A DNA stretch of 64,000 nt, from NCBI GenBank assembly GCA_029269725.1, contig JARJHS010000001.1:124001-188000 (forward strand), in the 5' to 3' direction. Below, piece by piece: positions 35,153-44,691 of the stretch (position 1 is the first letter of the stretch; each line of letters starts with the position of its first letter). The DNA comes from Pollutibacter soli (GTDB lineage: Bacteria; Bacteroidota; Bacteroidia; Chitinophagales; Chitinophagaceae). The position numbers were made by a program, and so were the translations under genes. The notes beneath the pieces were generated by a model that saw nothing but the letters and a program-made list of their open reading frames with translations, was not told the origin of the DNA and made no database searches.

Positions 35153-36685
35153 ATGAGTATTGGCTGGATTATATTTATTGTCTGTACCATCGGCTTTCAC
35201 ATAGGCTTGTACGGTATGTTCCGCAAAGCCGGAATTGAACCATGGAAAGCACTGATCCCATATTATAACACATGGGAGATGGTGAATAAAATGCAGATCA
35301 AAAAATACTGGTTTTTCCTGCAGTTTATTCCGATCGCCGGTCAGTTCATCACGATTTGGTTGTACATACGATTTGTAGAATATTTCGGTCGGTTTTCAGT
35401 ATTACATCATGCAGCCGCCGTTTTCTTTCCATTCATTTATTTTCCTTATCTCGGGTACTCGAAAAATGAAAGATTCGCAGGGAAAAAGGTTGTTGATAAC
35501 TATAAAAAATCTTCCGCACGGGAATGGATAGACGCAGGTGTGTTTGCAATTGTGGCAGCTACGATTATCCGCACTTTCGTTTTTGAAGCATACACAATTC
35601 CAACGGGATCAATGGAAAAGACTTTGCTGGTGAATGATTTTCTTTTCGTCAGTAAGACCAGTTATGGTCCGCGTCTTCCAAAAACTCCTTTATCCTTTCC
35701 TTTTGTTCATCATACTTTACCTATTACTAATTCGAAATCTTACCTCGAGTGGATTGAACTTCCTTACAAGAGATTGTTCGAAAGCCCGGTGAAAAGAAAT
35801 GATGTTGTTGTTTTCAACTACCCCGTGGGAGATACAGTCATTGCGGAATATCAATCAGAGGTCAACTATTATGATTATCTCAGGAGTTATCCTACGTTCA
35901 GACCTGGCGGAACAAGGGAGACGCTGCTTGCGGAACGCGATGATATTCTCGTCAGGCCAGTAGATAAAAGAGAGAATTTCATTAAGCGTTGCGTGGGAAT
36001 ACCTGGTGATACATTGCAGATTAAAGATGGGCTTTTGTATGTGAATGGAAAACCCGGTGAAGTACCACCGAAATCTGAAGTTCCTTATTACGTCACCACA
36101 GATGGCAAGGGAACGTTCCCGGAAGAGTTTCTTACCGAAGAGCTGAATATTACAGGTGATGATGATGGTCAGCGTGACATGATGCAGGTACCGGGCAAAC
36201 CGAATACCTGGTTGATAAACATGACTGAAGAGCAGGCAAGGAAAGTGATGAGTTTTCCTTTTGTGATTCGCGGTTCAGTGATGAAAGATCTTAATCGCGC
36301 GGGCTTCGGTAATACTTTTCCTCACGACACTGCTCACTTCAGGTGGTCAGAAGATAATTTTGGTCCGCTTTGGGTACCGGCAAAAGGAAGTTCAGTGACG
36401 CTCACACCCGAAAACATTGCATTATACCAAAGGATCATCGAAGTTTATGAAAATAATAAGTTTGATATCCAGGGTGGTAAATACATCATCAATGGGGTTC
36501 CTGCAACGACATATACTTTTAAGATGAATTATTACTGGCTGATGGGTGATAATCGGCACAACTCACAGGATTCAAGATTCTGGGGTTTTGTACCCGAGGA
36601 CCATGTGGTTGGTAAAGCTTCCCTGATATTTTTCAGCTGGCAACATGGGCCAAGGTGGAACAGGTTGTTTAAGTCGATCAGGTAA
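35153..36685 (+). CDS. lepB: Signal peptidase I with N-terminal membrane module
   Basis: A 510-residue protein. Residues 1-105 form a separate membrane module (GIEPWKALIPYYNTWEMVNKM, FLQFIPIAGQFITIWLYIRF) resembling DUF5684. A single TM follows (about 128-145), then the S26 protease domain. Catalytic Ser153 is in PTGSMEKTL and the Lys278 general base in NFIKRCVGIPGD. The domain is enlarged by insertions of about 100 residues before the Lys and 120 after it. The last box GDNRHNSQDSRFWGFVPEDHVVG is intact. It cleaves Sec and Tat signal peptides on the outer face of the inner membrane. Cytidine deaminase follows 39 bp downstream and is likely co-transcribed. Confidence 0.94.
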   Translation: MSIGWIIFIVCTIGFHIGLYGMFRKAGIEPWKALIPYYNTWEMVNKMQIKKYWFFLQFIPIAGQFITIWLYIRFVEYFGRFSVLHHAAAVFFPFIYFPYLGYSKNERFAGKKVVDNYKKSSAREWIDAGVFAIVAATIIRTFVFEAYTIPTGSMEKTLLVNDFLFVSKTSYGPRLPKTPLSFPFVHHTLPITNSKSYLEWIELPYKRLFESPVKRNDVVVFNYPVGDTVIAEYQSEVNYYDYLRSYPTFRPGGTRETLLAERDDILVRPVDKRENFIKRCVGIPGDTLQIKDGLLYVNGKPGEVPPKSEVPYYVTTDGKGTFPEEFLTEELNITGDDDGQRDMMQVPGKPNTWLINMTEEQARKVMSFPFVIRGSVMKDLNRAGFGNTFPHDTAHFRWSEDNFGPLWVPAKGSSVTLTPENIALYQRIIEVYENNKFDIQGGKYIINGVPATTYTFKMNYYWLMGDNRHNSQDSRFWGFVPEDHVVGKASLIFFSWQHGPRWNRLFKSIR

Positions 36686-36724
36686 AGCATGATTTTTTTC
36701 TGCTTTGCGAAACATGGATTGCAT

Positions 36725-37210
36725 ATGGAAAAAAAACAAAAGCTGATTCAATACACTTCTTATACATCAATCGATGAACTGGGAAAGGATGATCAATGGC
36801 TGCTGAATGAAGCGAGATCACAAACCAGCTTGTCTTATGCACCATATTCCAACTATCATGTAGCTGCTGTAGCACGAATGGATAGCGGTGAAATCATTCA
36901 TGGTACTAACCAGGAGAATGCATCTTTTCCTGTTGGCCTTTGCGCCGAACGCGTATTACTTGCGGCTGTTTCTTCTGTTTGTCCTGGTGAATCAATTGAT
37001 ACGCTTGCAGTGAGCTACGATAACCACCGCGACGGAAGCGATCATCCCGTGGCACCTTGCGGAATCTGCCGTCAGAGTCTTGCCGAATTCGAAGACAGGA
37101 TGAAACACCCGGTGAGACTAATCCTGAGCGGAATGAAAGGCGAAGTGTTTGTATTTGAATCCGCTAAAAGCTTATTGCCATTTGCTTTTGAAGGAACCGA
37201 ATTGCGTTGA
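36725..37210 (+). CDS. cdd: Cytidine deaminase
   Basis: A 161-residue protein from MEKKQKLIQYTSYTSIDELG. The zinc site is complete: CAE in GLCAERVLLAAVSS (Cys ligand and catalytic Glu) and PCGICRQSLAEF (two Cys ligands). It deaminates cytidine and deoxycytidine to uridine forms in pyrimidine salvage. The length is slightly above the usual 130-140 because of the N-terminal extension. It sits downstream of lepB in the same direction. Confidence 0.93.
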   Translation: MEKKQKLIQYTSYTSIDELGKDDQWLLNEARSQTSLSYAPYSNYHVAAVARMDSGEIIHGTNQENASFPVGLCAERVLLAAVSSVCPGESIDTLAVSYDNHRDGSDHPVAPCGICRQSLAEFEDRMKHPVRLILSGMKGEVFVFESAKSLLPFAFEGTELR

Positions 37211-37379
37211 ACGTTAAACGTAGAACGTAGAACGTGAGCGCTTGCGATTTTTTGGCGGATGATTGTCCGGAAGATTTTTCCCGTCCTACGAATTACCGGA
37301 AAGAAACAATTGCAATTCAGCAGGTTCTTTCACTCATGGGTTATTACGTTTGACGTTGAACGTATAACGTTCAACCTAA
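37203..37379. repeat. Period-7 arrays between cdd and the efflux operon
   Basis: Units GTTGAAC, GTTAAAC, GTAGAAC, GTAGAAC start inside the last codons of cdd. A second block at 37342-37376 has TTACGTT, TGACGTT, GAACGTA, TAACGTT, CAACCTA and reaches the stop codon of the TolC gene. The 100 bp between has no gene. Confidence 0.8.
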
Positions 37380-38680
37380 TAGATCATCACTTCTCCCGCC
37401 AGCAATTGAATATTCGTCGCTGCGAGTTTTGCCCGATACTGTGCATTGATATAACGGTCACGCGCATCTGTTAAGCTCAGTTGCGCCTGCCTGAGTTCGA
37501 TGGAATTACTTTGCAGTTTTCTGAATCTTTCAGTTGCAATAAAGTTGTTCTCTTCTGCAATGTCAACATTCTTTTTTTCTACTTCAGCAACACGCAGTGC
37601 TGTCAGGTATTCCTGGAAAGCAACATGCAGGTCACTTTGAATCTGTGTTCGAAGCAGATCGGTTTGTAACTGTTGTTGTTTAAGCTGCACCTCATTGACA
37701 CGCAACTGGGTTTTTACAATATTGCTGTTAAAAATAGGAACCGCCAGCCCTATACCTATATTGGGGCCGTAGGTAAGATTGGTAAGGAAGAAACCTGCAG
37801 AAGCGACATTTCGGTTATAGTTGGTCACACTGGTAAGACTGAGAACAGGCAGTCTTTGAGCATTGATGATTCTTCTGTCCTGCAGCAATACTGCTCTGTC
37901 GCGCTGCGCAAGTAGCAGCTGAAAATTCTGTGTATCTGCCCGTGCAGTATAGTCTTTCAATGATATCGGCTGAATCAGAACTGCAGTGTCTGCTGCATCG
38001 ACTGGTTGTTCGGGTTCACGTTTGAGAAGATTGTTAAGAATGATTTTAGTCTGGCGGATTTGCTGTTGGAGATTTTCGAGTACTATTTTTTGTGCATTCA
38101 GATCTATTTCAGCCTGGAGCATGTCTGTTTTCGCAGCACTACCTACATTAAATCTTGTTTCAGCTATTTTGAAGCGTTCTTCAGATAAAGCAATAATGCC
38201 GGAAGTAGCCTGCACCTGCTGATGCAATCGCACGAGGTTATAATATACGATAAGCACATCGTAGCTCAGTTGCGTTACTTCCTGTCTGAATGCGATCTCG
38301 CCAATTTTCTCCAGTTCTTTGAAGCGTTCTTTAGTGGCAACAACACGCATACCGTTATACAACCTCCAGTTCACCGAAAGGTTAGCAGAAAGAATATTGT
38401 TGGTAGCTCCCTTACTGACGATCTCGTTACCATTGGTTAACTTCTGATTGATATTGGTAAATGCTTCAGTATTGGAAATGCCCGCAGTAATTACCGGCCA
38501 CCTGCCGGCATTACCCCAGTTGTTATTGATTTTTGCAATATCGATATCTGCCCTGGCAATCTGAACCCTTAGGTTATTCTGAATGGCCATATCCAATACC
38601 TGCTGCGCAGTAAGTAAACTATCCTGCGCACTGACACCAACACTAATGATCAGACTTATGAACAAGAGGCTCCTCTTCAT
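37376..38680 (-). CDS. TolC-family outer-membrane efflux protein
   Basis: A 434-residue protein from MKRSLLFISLIISVGVSAQ, a signal peptide. Two outer-membrane efflux repeats form long helices (VLDMAIQNNLRVQIARADIDIAKINNNWG, RFKIAETRFNVGSAAKTDMLQAEIDLNAQKIVLENLQQQIRQT, and again ERFRKLQSNSIELRQAQLSLTDARDRYINAQYRAKLA). It is the exit duct of a tripartite RND pump. Its start lies 38 bp inside the 3' end of the RND gene, so translation is coupled. It is the last gene of the efflux operon. Period-7 repeats abut its stop codon. Confidence 0.93.
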   Translation of the reverse strand: MKRSLLFISLIISVGVSAQDSLLTAQQVLDMAIQNNLRVQIARADIDIAKINNNWGNAGRWPVITAGISNTEAFTNINQKLTNGNEIVSKGATNNILSANLSVNWRLYNGMRVVATKERFKELEKIGEIAFRQEVTQLSYDVLIVYYNLVRLHQQVQATSGIIALSEERFKIAETRFNVGSAAKTDMLQAEIDLNAQKIVLENLQQQIRQTKIILNNLLKREPEQPVDAADTAVLIQPISLKDYTARADTQNFQLLLAQRDRAVLLQDRRIINAQRLPVLSLTSVTNYNRNVASAGFFLTNLTYGPNIGIGLAVPIFNSNIVKTQLRVNEVQLKQQQLQTDLLRTQIQSDLHVAFQEYLTALRVAEVEKKNVDIAEENNFIATERFRKLQSNSIELRQAQLSLTDARDRYINAQYRAKLAATNIQLLAGEVMIY

Positions 38681-41600
38681 GAACTTTATGTTTTTTCCTC
38701 GAGATATAACTATATAAAGCAGGTACAACGAAAAGAGTCAGTACGAGTGCGAATAACATCCCACCGACGATCACAATTCCCAACGGAACACGGCTCGCTC
38801 CCGCAGAACCCAACGCAACAGCAATCGGTAACGCACCAAGTGATGTAGCAAGAGTTGTCATCAGGATCGGGCGCAACCTAGCTACAGCTGCATCCTGCGC
38901 CGCAGCAAATTTATCTTTACCTGTGGACTCACGGATCTGGTTTGCAAATTCCACAATAAGAATACCATTCTTTGTCACAAGACCTATCAGCATGATAATG
39001 CCGATCTGTGAAAATATGTTCAGCGATTGACCGAATATCGCAAGACTTACTACAGCACCCGCAAGCGCAAGTGGTACCGTGATCATGATAATGAACGGAT
39101 CGACGAAACTTTCAAACTGTGCAGAAAGTACAAGATAGATCAACACGATGGCAAGCACGAATGCAAACATGGTATTGGATGAGCTTTCAGCAAAGTCACG
39201 GGATGAACCGCTCAATGAAGTACTGAAAGTTTCATCAAGCACTTTTTCTTTTATCCTTTCCATCTCCTTGATGCCTTCTCCAAGTGTTCTGCCCGGTGCA
39301 AGACCCGCCTGAACGGTGGCACTCTTCAACCTGTTGAAATGATAAATCGTAGGCGGGTTCGCAGCTTCAGCAACATTGACAACATTGTCAAGTTGAAAAA
39401 GTTGTCCGTTTCTGTTGCGGACATAAAAGGCTTTCAGGTCCAGAGGAGCATCCCGGTCCTTACGATCTACCTGCCCGATCACCTGGTACTGTTTACCATT
39501 GCGGATGAAATACCCAAAGCGTCGTCCACTGAGAGCCATCTGCAAAGTGTTCGTAATATCCAGGATGGAAACTCCGAGCTCGCTTGCTTTCAAACGATCG
39601 ATTGTTACCTGTAGTTCCGGTTTGTTGAATTTCAGATTCACATCAAATCCCTGGAACACCGGGCTTTTTCCAACTTCGTCCATAAAGTCGGGAACCTTTT
39701 CTTTTAGTTTTTCAAAACTCAGGTTTTGAATTACAAACTGTACCGGCAGGGAAGTACGTCCACCTGACCCCACGGATATCGTCTGTTCCTGGACGGTCAG
39801 AACACGAACTTCATAAAAATTTCTAAACATCCGGTTCATTTGGGCGGCAATCTGATCCTGCGTTCTCACTCTCTCCTCACGGTCAGTCAGCCCCATGCTG
39901 ATAATTGCAGAATTTGAACCACCAGATCCCCGGAAGCCAGGTGCAAAAGATAGCACGACAAAACGTTCGGGCACTGAATCAATTATTTTCTCTACCACGT
40001 CATAGACTACTTTGTCCATATAGTCGAAATCGGTTCCTTCAGGTGCCAGAATAGTTGCCCTTAAACGATTTCTGTCTTCCAGCGGTGCCAGCTCAGAGGG
40101 TAACCCTTTACCAATAAGATAAATCAAAGCAACGCAGGCAAGAACAATAATCAATGCAACCCATCTGGCTTTCATGAAGCCTGCCAGTACATTTCGGTAA
40201 CCATTTTCCATTCCGCGGAAAAACGGTTCTGACTTTCTGTAAAACCAGGAATGCCTGATGCCACCTTTGCGCGTCAGGTAAATATTAAGTACAGGCGTCA
40301 GCGTTAGTGATACAAATGCAGATATCAAAACAGCGCCGGCTACAACGATGCCGAATTCACGGAAGAGCCGTCCGACAAATCCCTGCAGAAATATGATCGG
40401 TAGAAATACAATCGCGAGTGTAATGGAAGTTGCGATTACGGCGAAGTAGATTTCGTTGGAACCTTCACGGGCAGCTTTGAATCTGTCCATACCCTGTTCC
40501 ATCTTTTTAAATATATTCTCCGTCACAACGATACCATCATCCACCACAAGACCGGTCGCAAGTACAAGGGATAATAAAGTAAGTACATTGATCGAGAAGC
40601 CGGCAATGTACATGATGAAAAATGCACCAATCAATGAAACCGGGATGTCAATCAAGGGACGGAATGCGATCGACCACTCACGGAAAAAGAGATAAATAAT
40701 GATTACTACCAATCCTATGGCGATCACTAATGTCTCTTCAACTTCATCGATGGCTTTACGGACAAACGTTGAACGATCAAATCCAATTTCAAGAAGGATA
40801 TCATCAGGCATATCCTTTTTGATCACTTCGAGTCTTTTATAAACTTCATCCGCTATTGCTACCTGGTTGGAGCCAGGCAATGCAACTATTGCAAGGTTTA
40901 CGGATTTAATATTATTTTTCCTGGTAGAACTTTCTTCATTCTCTGGTCCGAGTTGCGCATAACCAATATCTCTCAGCCTGATGATACGGCCTGCATCCTG
41001 TGTGATGATCAGGTTATTGAAATCATCTTCTGTCGTAAGTTTTCCATATGCTTTAACAGTAAGTTCTGTATTGCTTCCTCTTACTTTTCCACCAGGCAGT
41101 TCGATGTTTTCGCGGTCTAATGCATTTCTTACATCGGCAATCGTCAGTTGATAGGCCGCCAGGCGAACCGGATCAAACCATATCCTCATTGAAATTCGCT
41201 GCCCAAAAATATTAACGCCGCTAACCCCGCTGATTGTCTGCAATCTTTCCTGTACAATATTCTCAGCAAAATCAGTCAGATCAAGCAATGTGCGTTTACT
41301 GCTCTGCATCTGGAGAAAGATGATCGGATCGGAATCCGAATCCTGCTTGTACACAGTTGGAGGTGCATCAATATCCTGCGGTAAATTAGGACTCGCCTGT
41401 GAAACCTTTTCACGTACATCATTTGCAGCTTTTTCCAGGTCAACACCCAATTCAAATTCCACGTTGATACTGCTGGAACCCTGTGCACTTGAAGAAGTTA
41501 TGCTCTTTACGCCTTCAACACCGTTCACTGCTTTTTCCAATGGCTCGGTGATCTGCTGTTCAATAATTTCAGCATTCGCACCAATATAAGAGGTGTTAAC

Positions 41601-41738
41601 GTTTACCACCGGCGGGTCAATGGCCGGATACTCCCTTACTCCCAGGAACGTATAACCGATAGCACCGAAGATGATGATCACGATAGAACATACAACAGCG
41701 AGTACCGGCCGTTTTATACTGATTTCTGATAAATTCAT
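38643..41738 (-). CDS. RND efflux permease (HAE1/AcrB family)
   Basis: A 1031-residue inner-membrane transporter of usual RND length. It begins MNLSEISIKRPVLAVVCSIVIIIFGAIGY, has the two large periplasmic loops and twelve TM segments, and shows the proton-relay region VLATGLVVDDGIVVTENIFKKME (two Asp in TM4). Substrate is pulled from the periplasm or membrane and passed to the TolC partner using the proton gradient. It lies between MFP and TolC genes in the order MFP-RND-TolC. The drug range cannot be read from sequence. Confidence 0.95.
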   Translation of the reverse strand: MNLSEISIKRPVLAVVCSIVIIIFGAIGYTFLGVREYPAIDPPVVNVNTSYIGANAEIIEQQITEPLEKAVNGVEGVKSITSSSAQGSSSINVEFELGVDLEKAANDVREKVSQASPNLPQDIDAPPTVYKQDSDSDPIIFLQMQSSKRTLLDLTDFAENIVQERLQTISGVSGVNIFGQRISMRIWFDPVRLAAYQLTIADVRNALDRENIELPGGKVRGSNTELTVKAYGKLTTEDDFNNLIITQDAGRIIRLRDIGYAQLGPENEESSTRKNNIKSVNLAIVALPGSNQVAIADEVYKRLEVIKKDMPDDILLEIGFDRSTFVRKAIDEVEETLVIAIGLVVIIIYLFFREWSIAFRPLIDIPVSLIGAFFIMYIAGFSINVLTLLSLVLATGLVVDDGIVVTENIFKKMEQGMDRFKAAREGSNEIYFAVIATSITLAIVFLPIIFLQGFVGRLFREFGIVVAGAVLISAFVSLTLTPVLNIYLTRKGGIRHSWFYRKSEPFFRGMENGYRNVLAGFMKARWVALIIVLACVALIYLIGKGLPSELAPLEDRNRLRATILAPEGTDFDYMDKVVYDVVEKIIDSVPERFVVLSFAPGFRGSGGSNSAIISMGLTDREERVRTQDQIAAQMNRMFRNFYEVRVLTVQEQTISVGSGGRTSLPVQFVIQNLSFEKLKEKVPDFMDEVGKSPVFQGFDVNLKFNKPELQVTIDRLKASELGVSILDITNTLQMALSGRRFGYFIRNGKQYQVIGQVDRKDRDAPLDLKAFYVRNRNGQLFQLDNVVNVAEAANPPTIYHFNRLKSATVQAGLAPGRTLGEGIKEMERIKEKVLDETFSTSLSGSSRDFAESSSNTMFAFVLAIVLIYLVLSAQFESFVDPFIIMITVPLALAGAVVSLAIFGQSLNIFSQIGIIMLIGLVTKNGILIVEFANQIRESTGKDKFAAAQDAAVARLRPILMTTLATSLGALPIAVALGSAGASRVPLGIVIVGGMLFALVLTLFVVPALYSYISRKKHKVHEEEPLVHKSDH

Positions 41739-41761
41739 CAGATCCTTTTTTCGGCTAATCG

Positions 41762-42808
41762 TTATTTAATATTGGACAGCTTTACTTTGGAGCCGTTACG
41801 TAAGAACAGTAAACCTGTTGTTATGAGCGTATCTCCAAAATTCAACCCCTGCGTTACCTGTATCATACTAGAATCCCTGATACCCGTTGACACATCAACA
41901 AAAGAAGCATTTCCGCCCCGGTACAAAACCACCTGCTTGTTTCTTGAAACCGGAATTACAGCTTCTGTTGGTATCATGATTGCTTCGTTATTTTTCCCTA
42001 ATACCACTTCAACCTTTGCAAAATTTCCCGGAACCAGATATTTATCAGCCGCGTTAATCACCGCTTTCACCCGCAGGTTTCTTGTATTCTGTTCAACACT
42101 GCTTTCAGTGGCTACCACTTTGGCTTTGTAATTTTCATTACTTCCATCAATCCTGAAATTGACATCCATACCGTTCCTGATCTGTGAGCTGTATTTTTCA
42201 GGAATACTGAATTCCATTTTCATCTGGTTGACCTGGCTGATTGTAGTCAATACATTAACAGGAGTGATATATGCCCCAGGACTGATGTTGCGTAGTCCAA
42301 GCCTGCCTGCATAAGGTGCCCTGATCTCCGTTTTGCTTATATTCACTTCTACCAGTTCAATATCTGCCTTAATATTATTTACCGAAAGAAGACTTAAGTC
42401 GTAATCCTGCTGACTGATACCGCTGATCTTCAGAAGTTCCCGCTGGCGTTCCTCGGTTTTTTCAGCGATCTGCAGCTGGACTTTCAGCTTTTTCAATTCG
42501 GCCTGGAGATCACCGTCAAATAATTTGACCAGCAATGTACCCCTGGCGACATTGGTTCCCTCTTTAATATTCAGTTGAACTACCCGGCCTGAAATTTCAG
42601 GTCTTATCTCGGTCGCTTCGTACGGCAGAATATTTCCGGTAACATCAAAGGTTTCACTGATCGCAGTAGGCTTGATCATAAATCCTTCCACAGAAACTGC
42701 GGCTGCATTTGGTGAGCCGGGAGGAGGCGCCGCAACCACATTTTTTTTCTCTTTACAGGAAGCGACTAAAAACAAAAAAGCAAGGAAACAAATGCTGTTT
42801 TTTTTCAT
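41762..42808 (-). CDS. RND periplasmic adaptor (membrane fusion protein), lipoprotein
   Basis: A 348-residue protein with lipoprotein signal MKKNSICFLAFLFLVASC. The HlyD-type order is visible: barrel-sandwich half (EISGRVVQLNIKEGTNVARGTLLVKL), coiled-coil hairpin (LQAELKKLKVQLQIAEKTEERQRELLKISGISQQDYD), second half (IRAPYAGRLGLRNISPGAYITPV), then beta-barrel and membrane-proximal domains. It bridges the RND pump and TolC. It is the first gene of the operon, 23 bp before the RND gene. Confidence 0.94.
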   Translation of the reverse strand: MKKNSICFLAFLFLVASCKEKKNVVAAPPPGSPNAAAVSVEGFMIKPTAISETFDVTGNILPYEATEIRPEISGRVVQLNIKEGTNVARGTLLVKLFDGDLQAELKKLKVQLQIAEKTEERQRELLKISGISQQDYDLSLLSVNNIKADIELVEVNISKTEIRAPYAGRLGLRNISPGAYITPVNVLTTISQVNQMKMEFSIPEKYSSQIRNGMDVNFRIDGSNENYKAKVVATESSVEQNTRNLRVKAVINAADKYLVPGNFAKVEVVLGKNNEAIMIPTEAVIPVSRNKQVVLYRGGNASFVDVSTGIRDSSMIQVTQGLNFGDTLITTGLLFLRNGSKVKLSNIK

Positions 42809-43011
42809 GAGACTGCGAAATTAAGCCATCCCCAAAATAATAGGTTGAAAATGTTAATATATCGGATTGATGGCATATGGATCAAAAAGGTCCATTCGAG
42901 TGACGGTGTTTAGATGCCTTCGCTTTAAATAACTTGCTGGGCTGAAACCAATTTGTGAGAAATTTTGCAGGTGATGGGCAATGAGAATCATCGATTCTGA
43001 TTCGGAGCTGA

Positions 43012-43045
43012 TAGTAAAAAACGGGAAGATTCAGATTTCCCGTTT
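43012..43045 (-). terminator. Terminator retained after redoxin pseudogene
   Basis: A 9-bp stem AAACGGGAA / TTCCCGTTT (43019-43027, 43037-43045), followed on the minus strand by a T-run (CGTTTTTTAC). It lies just past the ancient stop codon of the redoxin pseudogene. Confidence 0.75.
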
Positions 43046-43067
43046 AATGAATGATATCATGTTTTAG

Positions 43068-43660
43068 CTATTTGATTCCGCAGGCCACTGCCTTATTCTA
43101 TGAGGGGTCAGACATAGAACCCTTATCCAATGCGGCTATTGCATTTTCCACCAATTTTGACTTTCACAGCTGAAGCGTCCTGTGAATTATCGTCAATAGC
43201 ACCGATGTATTTAAATCCTGTCCTTAGACAGCAGGAACACATGAAAATTTTTTATTGCCCCGAGCGTTGGATATACTTTTTGTCCTCATCAAAAAGGCAG
43301 ATAAAACGTTTCTGTTCTTTTGCTCTGGCCTGCATAGCTTCGAAGCCATCATCTGCGAAAAGATCCGGATTTGCAGGATTATTCGCGATAAACAGGATAA
43401 ACCTGTGATGCAGACTTATTACTAAAATCGATACTCCTTTGCCCATATGCTTTCGCAACCTGGCAATGATTGCACGTGAATATCACGAGAAAGCCCTTGA
43501 ATAGTCCTTAAGTGATATTATTTTACCGTATAAATTTTTTAATCTGAAATCATCCGCTTTTTGTCCCAGTTGATATCCATCGCTGGAATTAGGAAAAGCT
43601 GCTGTCCCAATGAAAAGCAACAACTTTGTGATACCGATTTTTGATGTTCATTTCATAACC
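43068..43660 (-). pseudogene. Decayed redoxin / thioredoxin-family gene (peroxiredoxin-like)
   Basis: Fragments of one protein appear in order but in different minus-strand frames. First come signal-like ITKLLLFIGTAAF and QKADDFRLKNLYGKIISLKDYS, ending at a TGA. A shifted frame then gives FKGFLVIFTCNHCQVAKAYGQ, with the CxxC site at 43463-43474. Another frame gives NPANPDLFADDGFEAMQARA then KEQKRFICLFDED, followed by KYIGAIDDNSQDASAVK, AALDKGSMSDPS, an in-frame TAG and finally KAVACGIK plus the stop at 43068. This is the full plan of the Bacteroidota thioredoxin-family protein that follows FTCNxCP with NPxDP and KYIGAIDDN. At least two frameshifts and internal stops make it inactive. No intact copy is nearby. 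Confidence 0.82.
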
Positions 43661-43667
43661 GGTTTTT

Positions 43668-43998
43668 ATCGATGAAAAGTTGATATTACTGCTTTACAAA
43701 ATCCGCAATTAATTAGTTCATTTTTCTCCAGATCATTTTTGAAATCCAGGCTGATGAGAATCAATTTAAACGGCGCACCATTTCCAGCCTTATTTTCAGA
43801 AAGCTCTTTAAAAATAGGTCACACTTCCACACAGAGTTTACACCAGGTCGCCCCAAAAAATTCATGGCACAGGTAGTGTCTTTACCATTGTCGCTCCGAT
43901 CTCTTAATACACTGAACTTTTCGTATACTTCCTGTCCCTGTACGTCCATACAGGTAACGGATAAGCATAGCGGCAGAAACGAATTGAGAAAACATTGT
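43668..43998 (-). pseudogene. Decayed TlpA-like thioredoxin gene, truncated
   Basis: Immediately upstream of the redoxin pseudogene on the same strand. The frame starting MDVQGQEVYEKFSVLRDRSD reaches DTTCAMNF, then shifts by one base in a T6-G4 run to FFGATWCKLCVEV, where WCKLC (43831-43845) is a thioredoxin active site. A TGA follows, then PIFKELSENKAGNGAPFKLI and LISLDFKNDLEK. The C-terminal half of the family (cis-Pro region) is missing. It probably formed a two-gene redox operon with its neighbour. Boundaries are approximate. Confidence 0.78.
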
Positions 43999-44167
43999 CA
44001 TTTGAACAGAGATTGTTTATCCATTCATTTTCTTCGTTCCATGACCTTACTATGTCAATCAACGTCGCGAATATTTTCTGTTCTGGAATGTATGGATGGA
44101 GTTGGTTCCCGGATTCAAGTACTGATATTACAGGCCCGCATTGTATTGAAGAATTGTTATAGGAAGA

Positions 44168-44686
44168 TCAATCGAACAATTCTGCTGCACCATTTCCAAT
44201 TCGGTTTTCGAGTGCGAGCAGGAATTGTTTCCGCCAAACACCGCCGCCATATCCCACCATAGAGCCATTGGAGCCAATCACCCGATGACATGGAATGATA
44301 ATAGCAATGGGATTTCTGCCATTCGCGGTACCTGCAGCCCGGATACATTTAGGATCGCCTAGTAGGATTGCCAGTTGCTGATAGCTGATGGTCCTGGCGT
44401 AGGGGATATGTGTTAGTTTTTCCCAAACTCTTAACTGGAACTCTGTCCCTTCGGGGCGAAGGGGTATGGAAAAATCAATCCTGCTGCCTGCAAAATATTC
44501 CTTTAATTGTGCCACAGTTTCATAAATAATGATATTGTCGGGCAATTCATTCATTTTAATTTCGCCCCTTGGCTGCATCGGGTCGTTACTTATAAAGTGC
44601 AATGCTACAAGGCTTCTATCACTGGCCTTGATTTGCAGCATCCCTGCCGGACTTAAAAACCCGTAAGTTGTTAACTGTTCTACCAT
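44168..44686 (-). CDS. ogt: Methylated-DNA-protein-cysteine S-methyltransferase
   Basis: A 172-residue protein. The C-terminal domain has the acceptor site PCHRVIGSNGSMVGYGGGVWRK with the catalytic Cys, preceded by the helix-turn-helix region ISYQQLAILLGDPKCIRAAGTANGRNPI. The N-terminal domain is short, as in Ogt. It removes alkyl groups from O6-methylguanine by suicide transfer. It follows csaA by five bases in the same operon. Confidence 0.94.
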   Translation of the reverse strand: MVEQLTTYGFLSPAGMLQIKASDRSLVALHFISNDPMQPRGEIKMNELPDNIIIYETVAQLKEYFAGSRIDFSIPLRPEGTEFQLRVWEKLTHIPYARTISYQQLAILLGDPKCIRAAGTANGRNPIAIIIPCHRVIGSNGSMVGYGGGVWRKQFLLALENRIGNGAAELFD

Positions 44687-44691
44687 CAGGC

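Noticed and set aside
43130-43408. Plus-strand open frame over the redoxin pseudogene
   Set aside because: The minus strand carries clear redoxin remnants, which explain this region better.
43864-44262. Plus-strand open frame of 132 codons
   Set aside because: Antisense to the TlpA-like pseudogene and the ogt 3' end; no recognisable domain.
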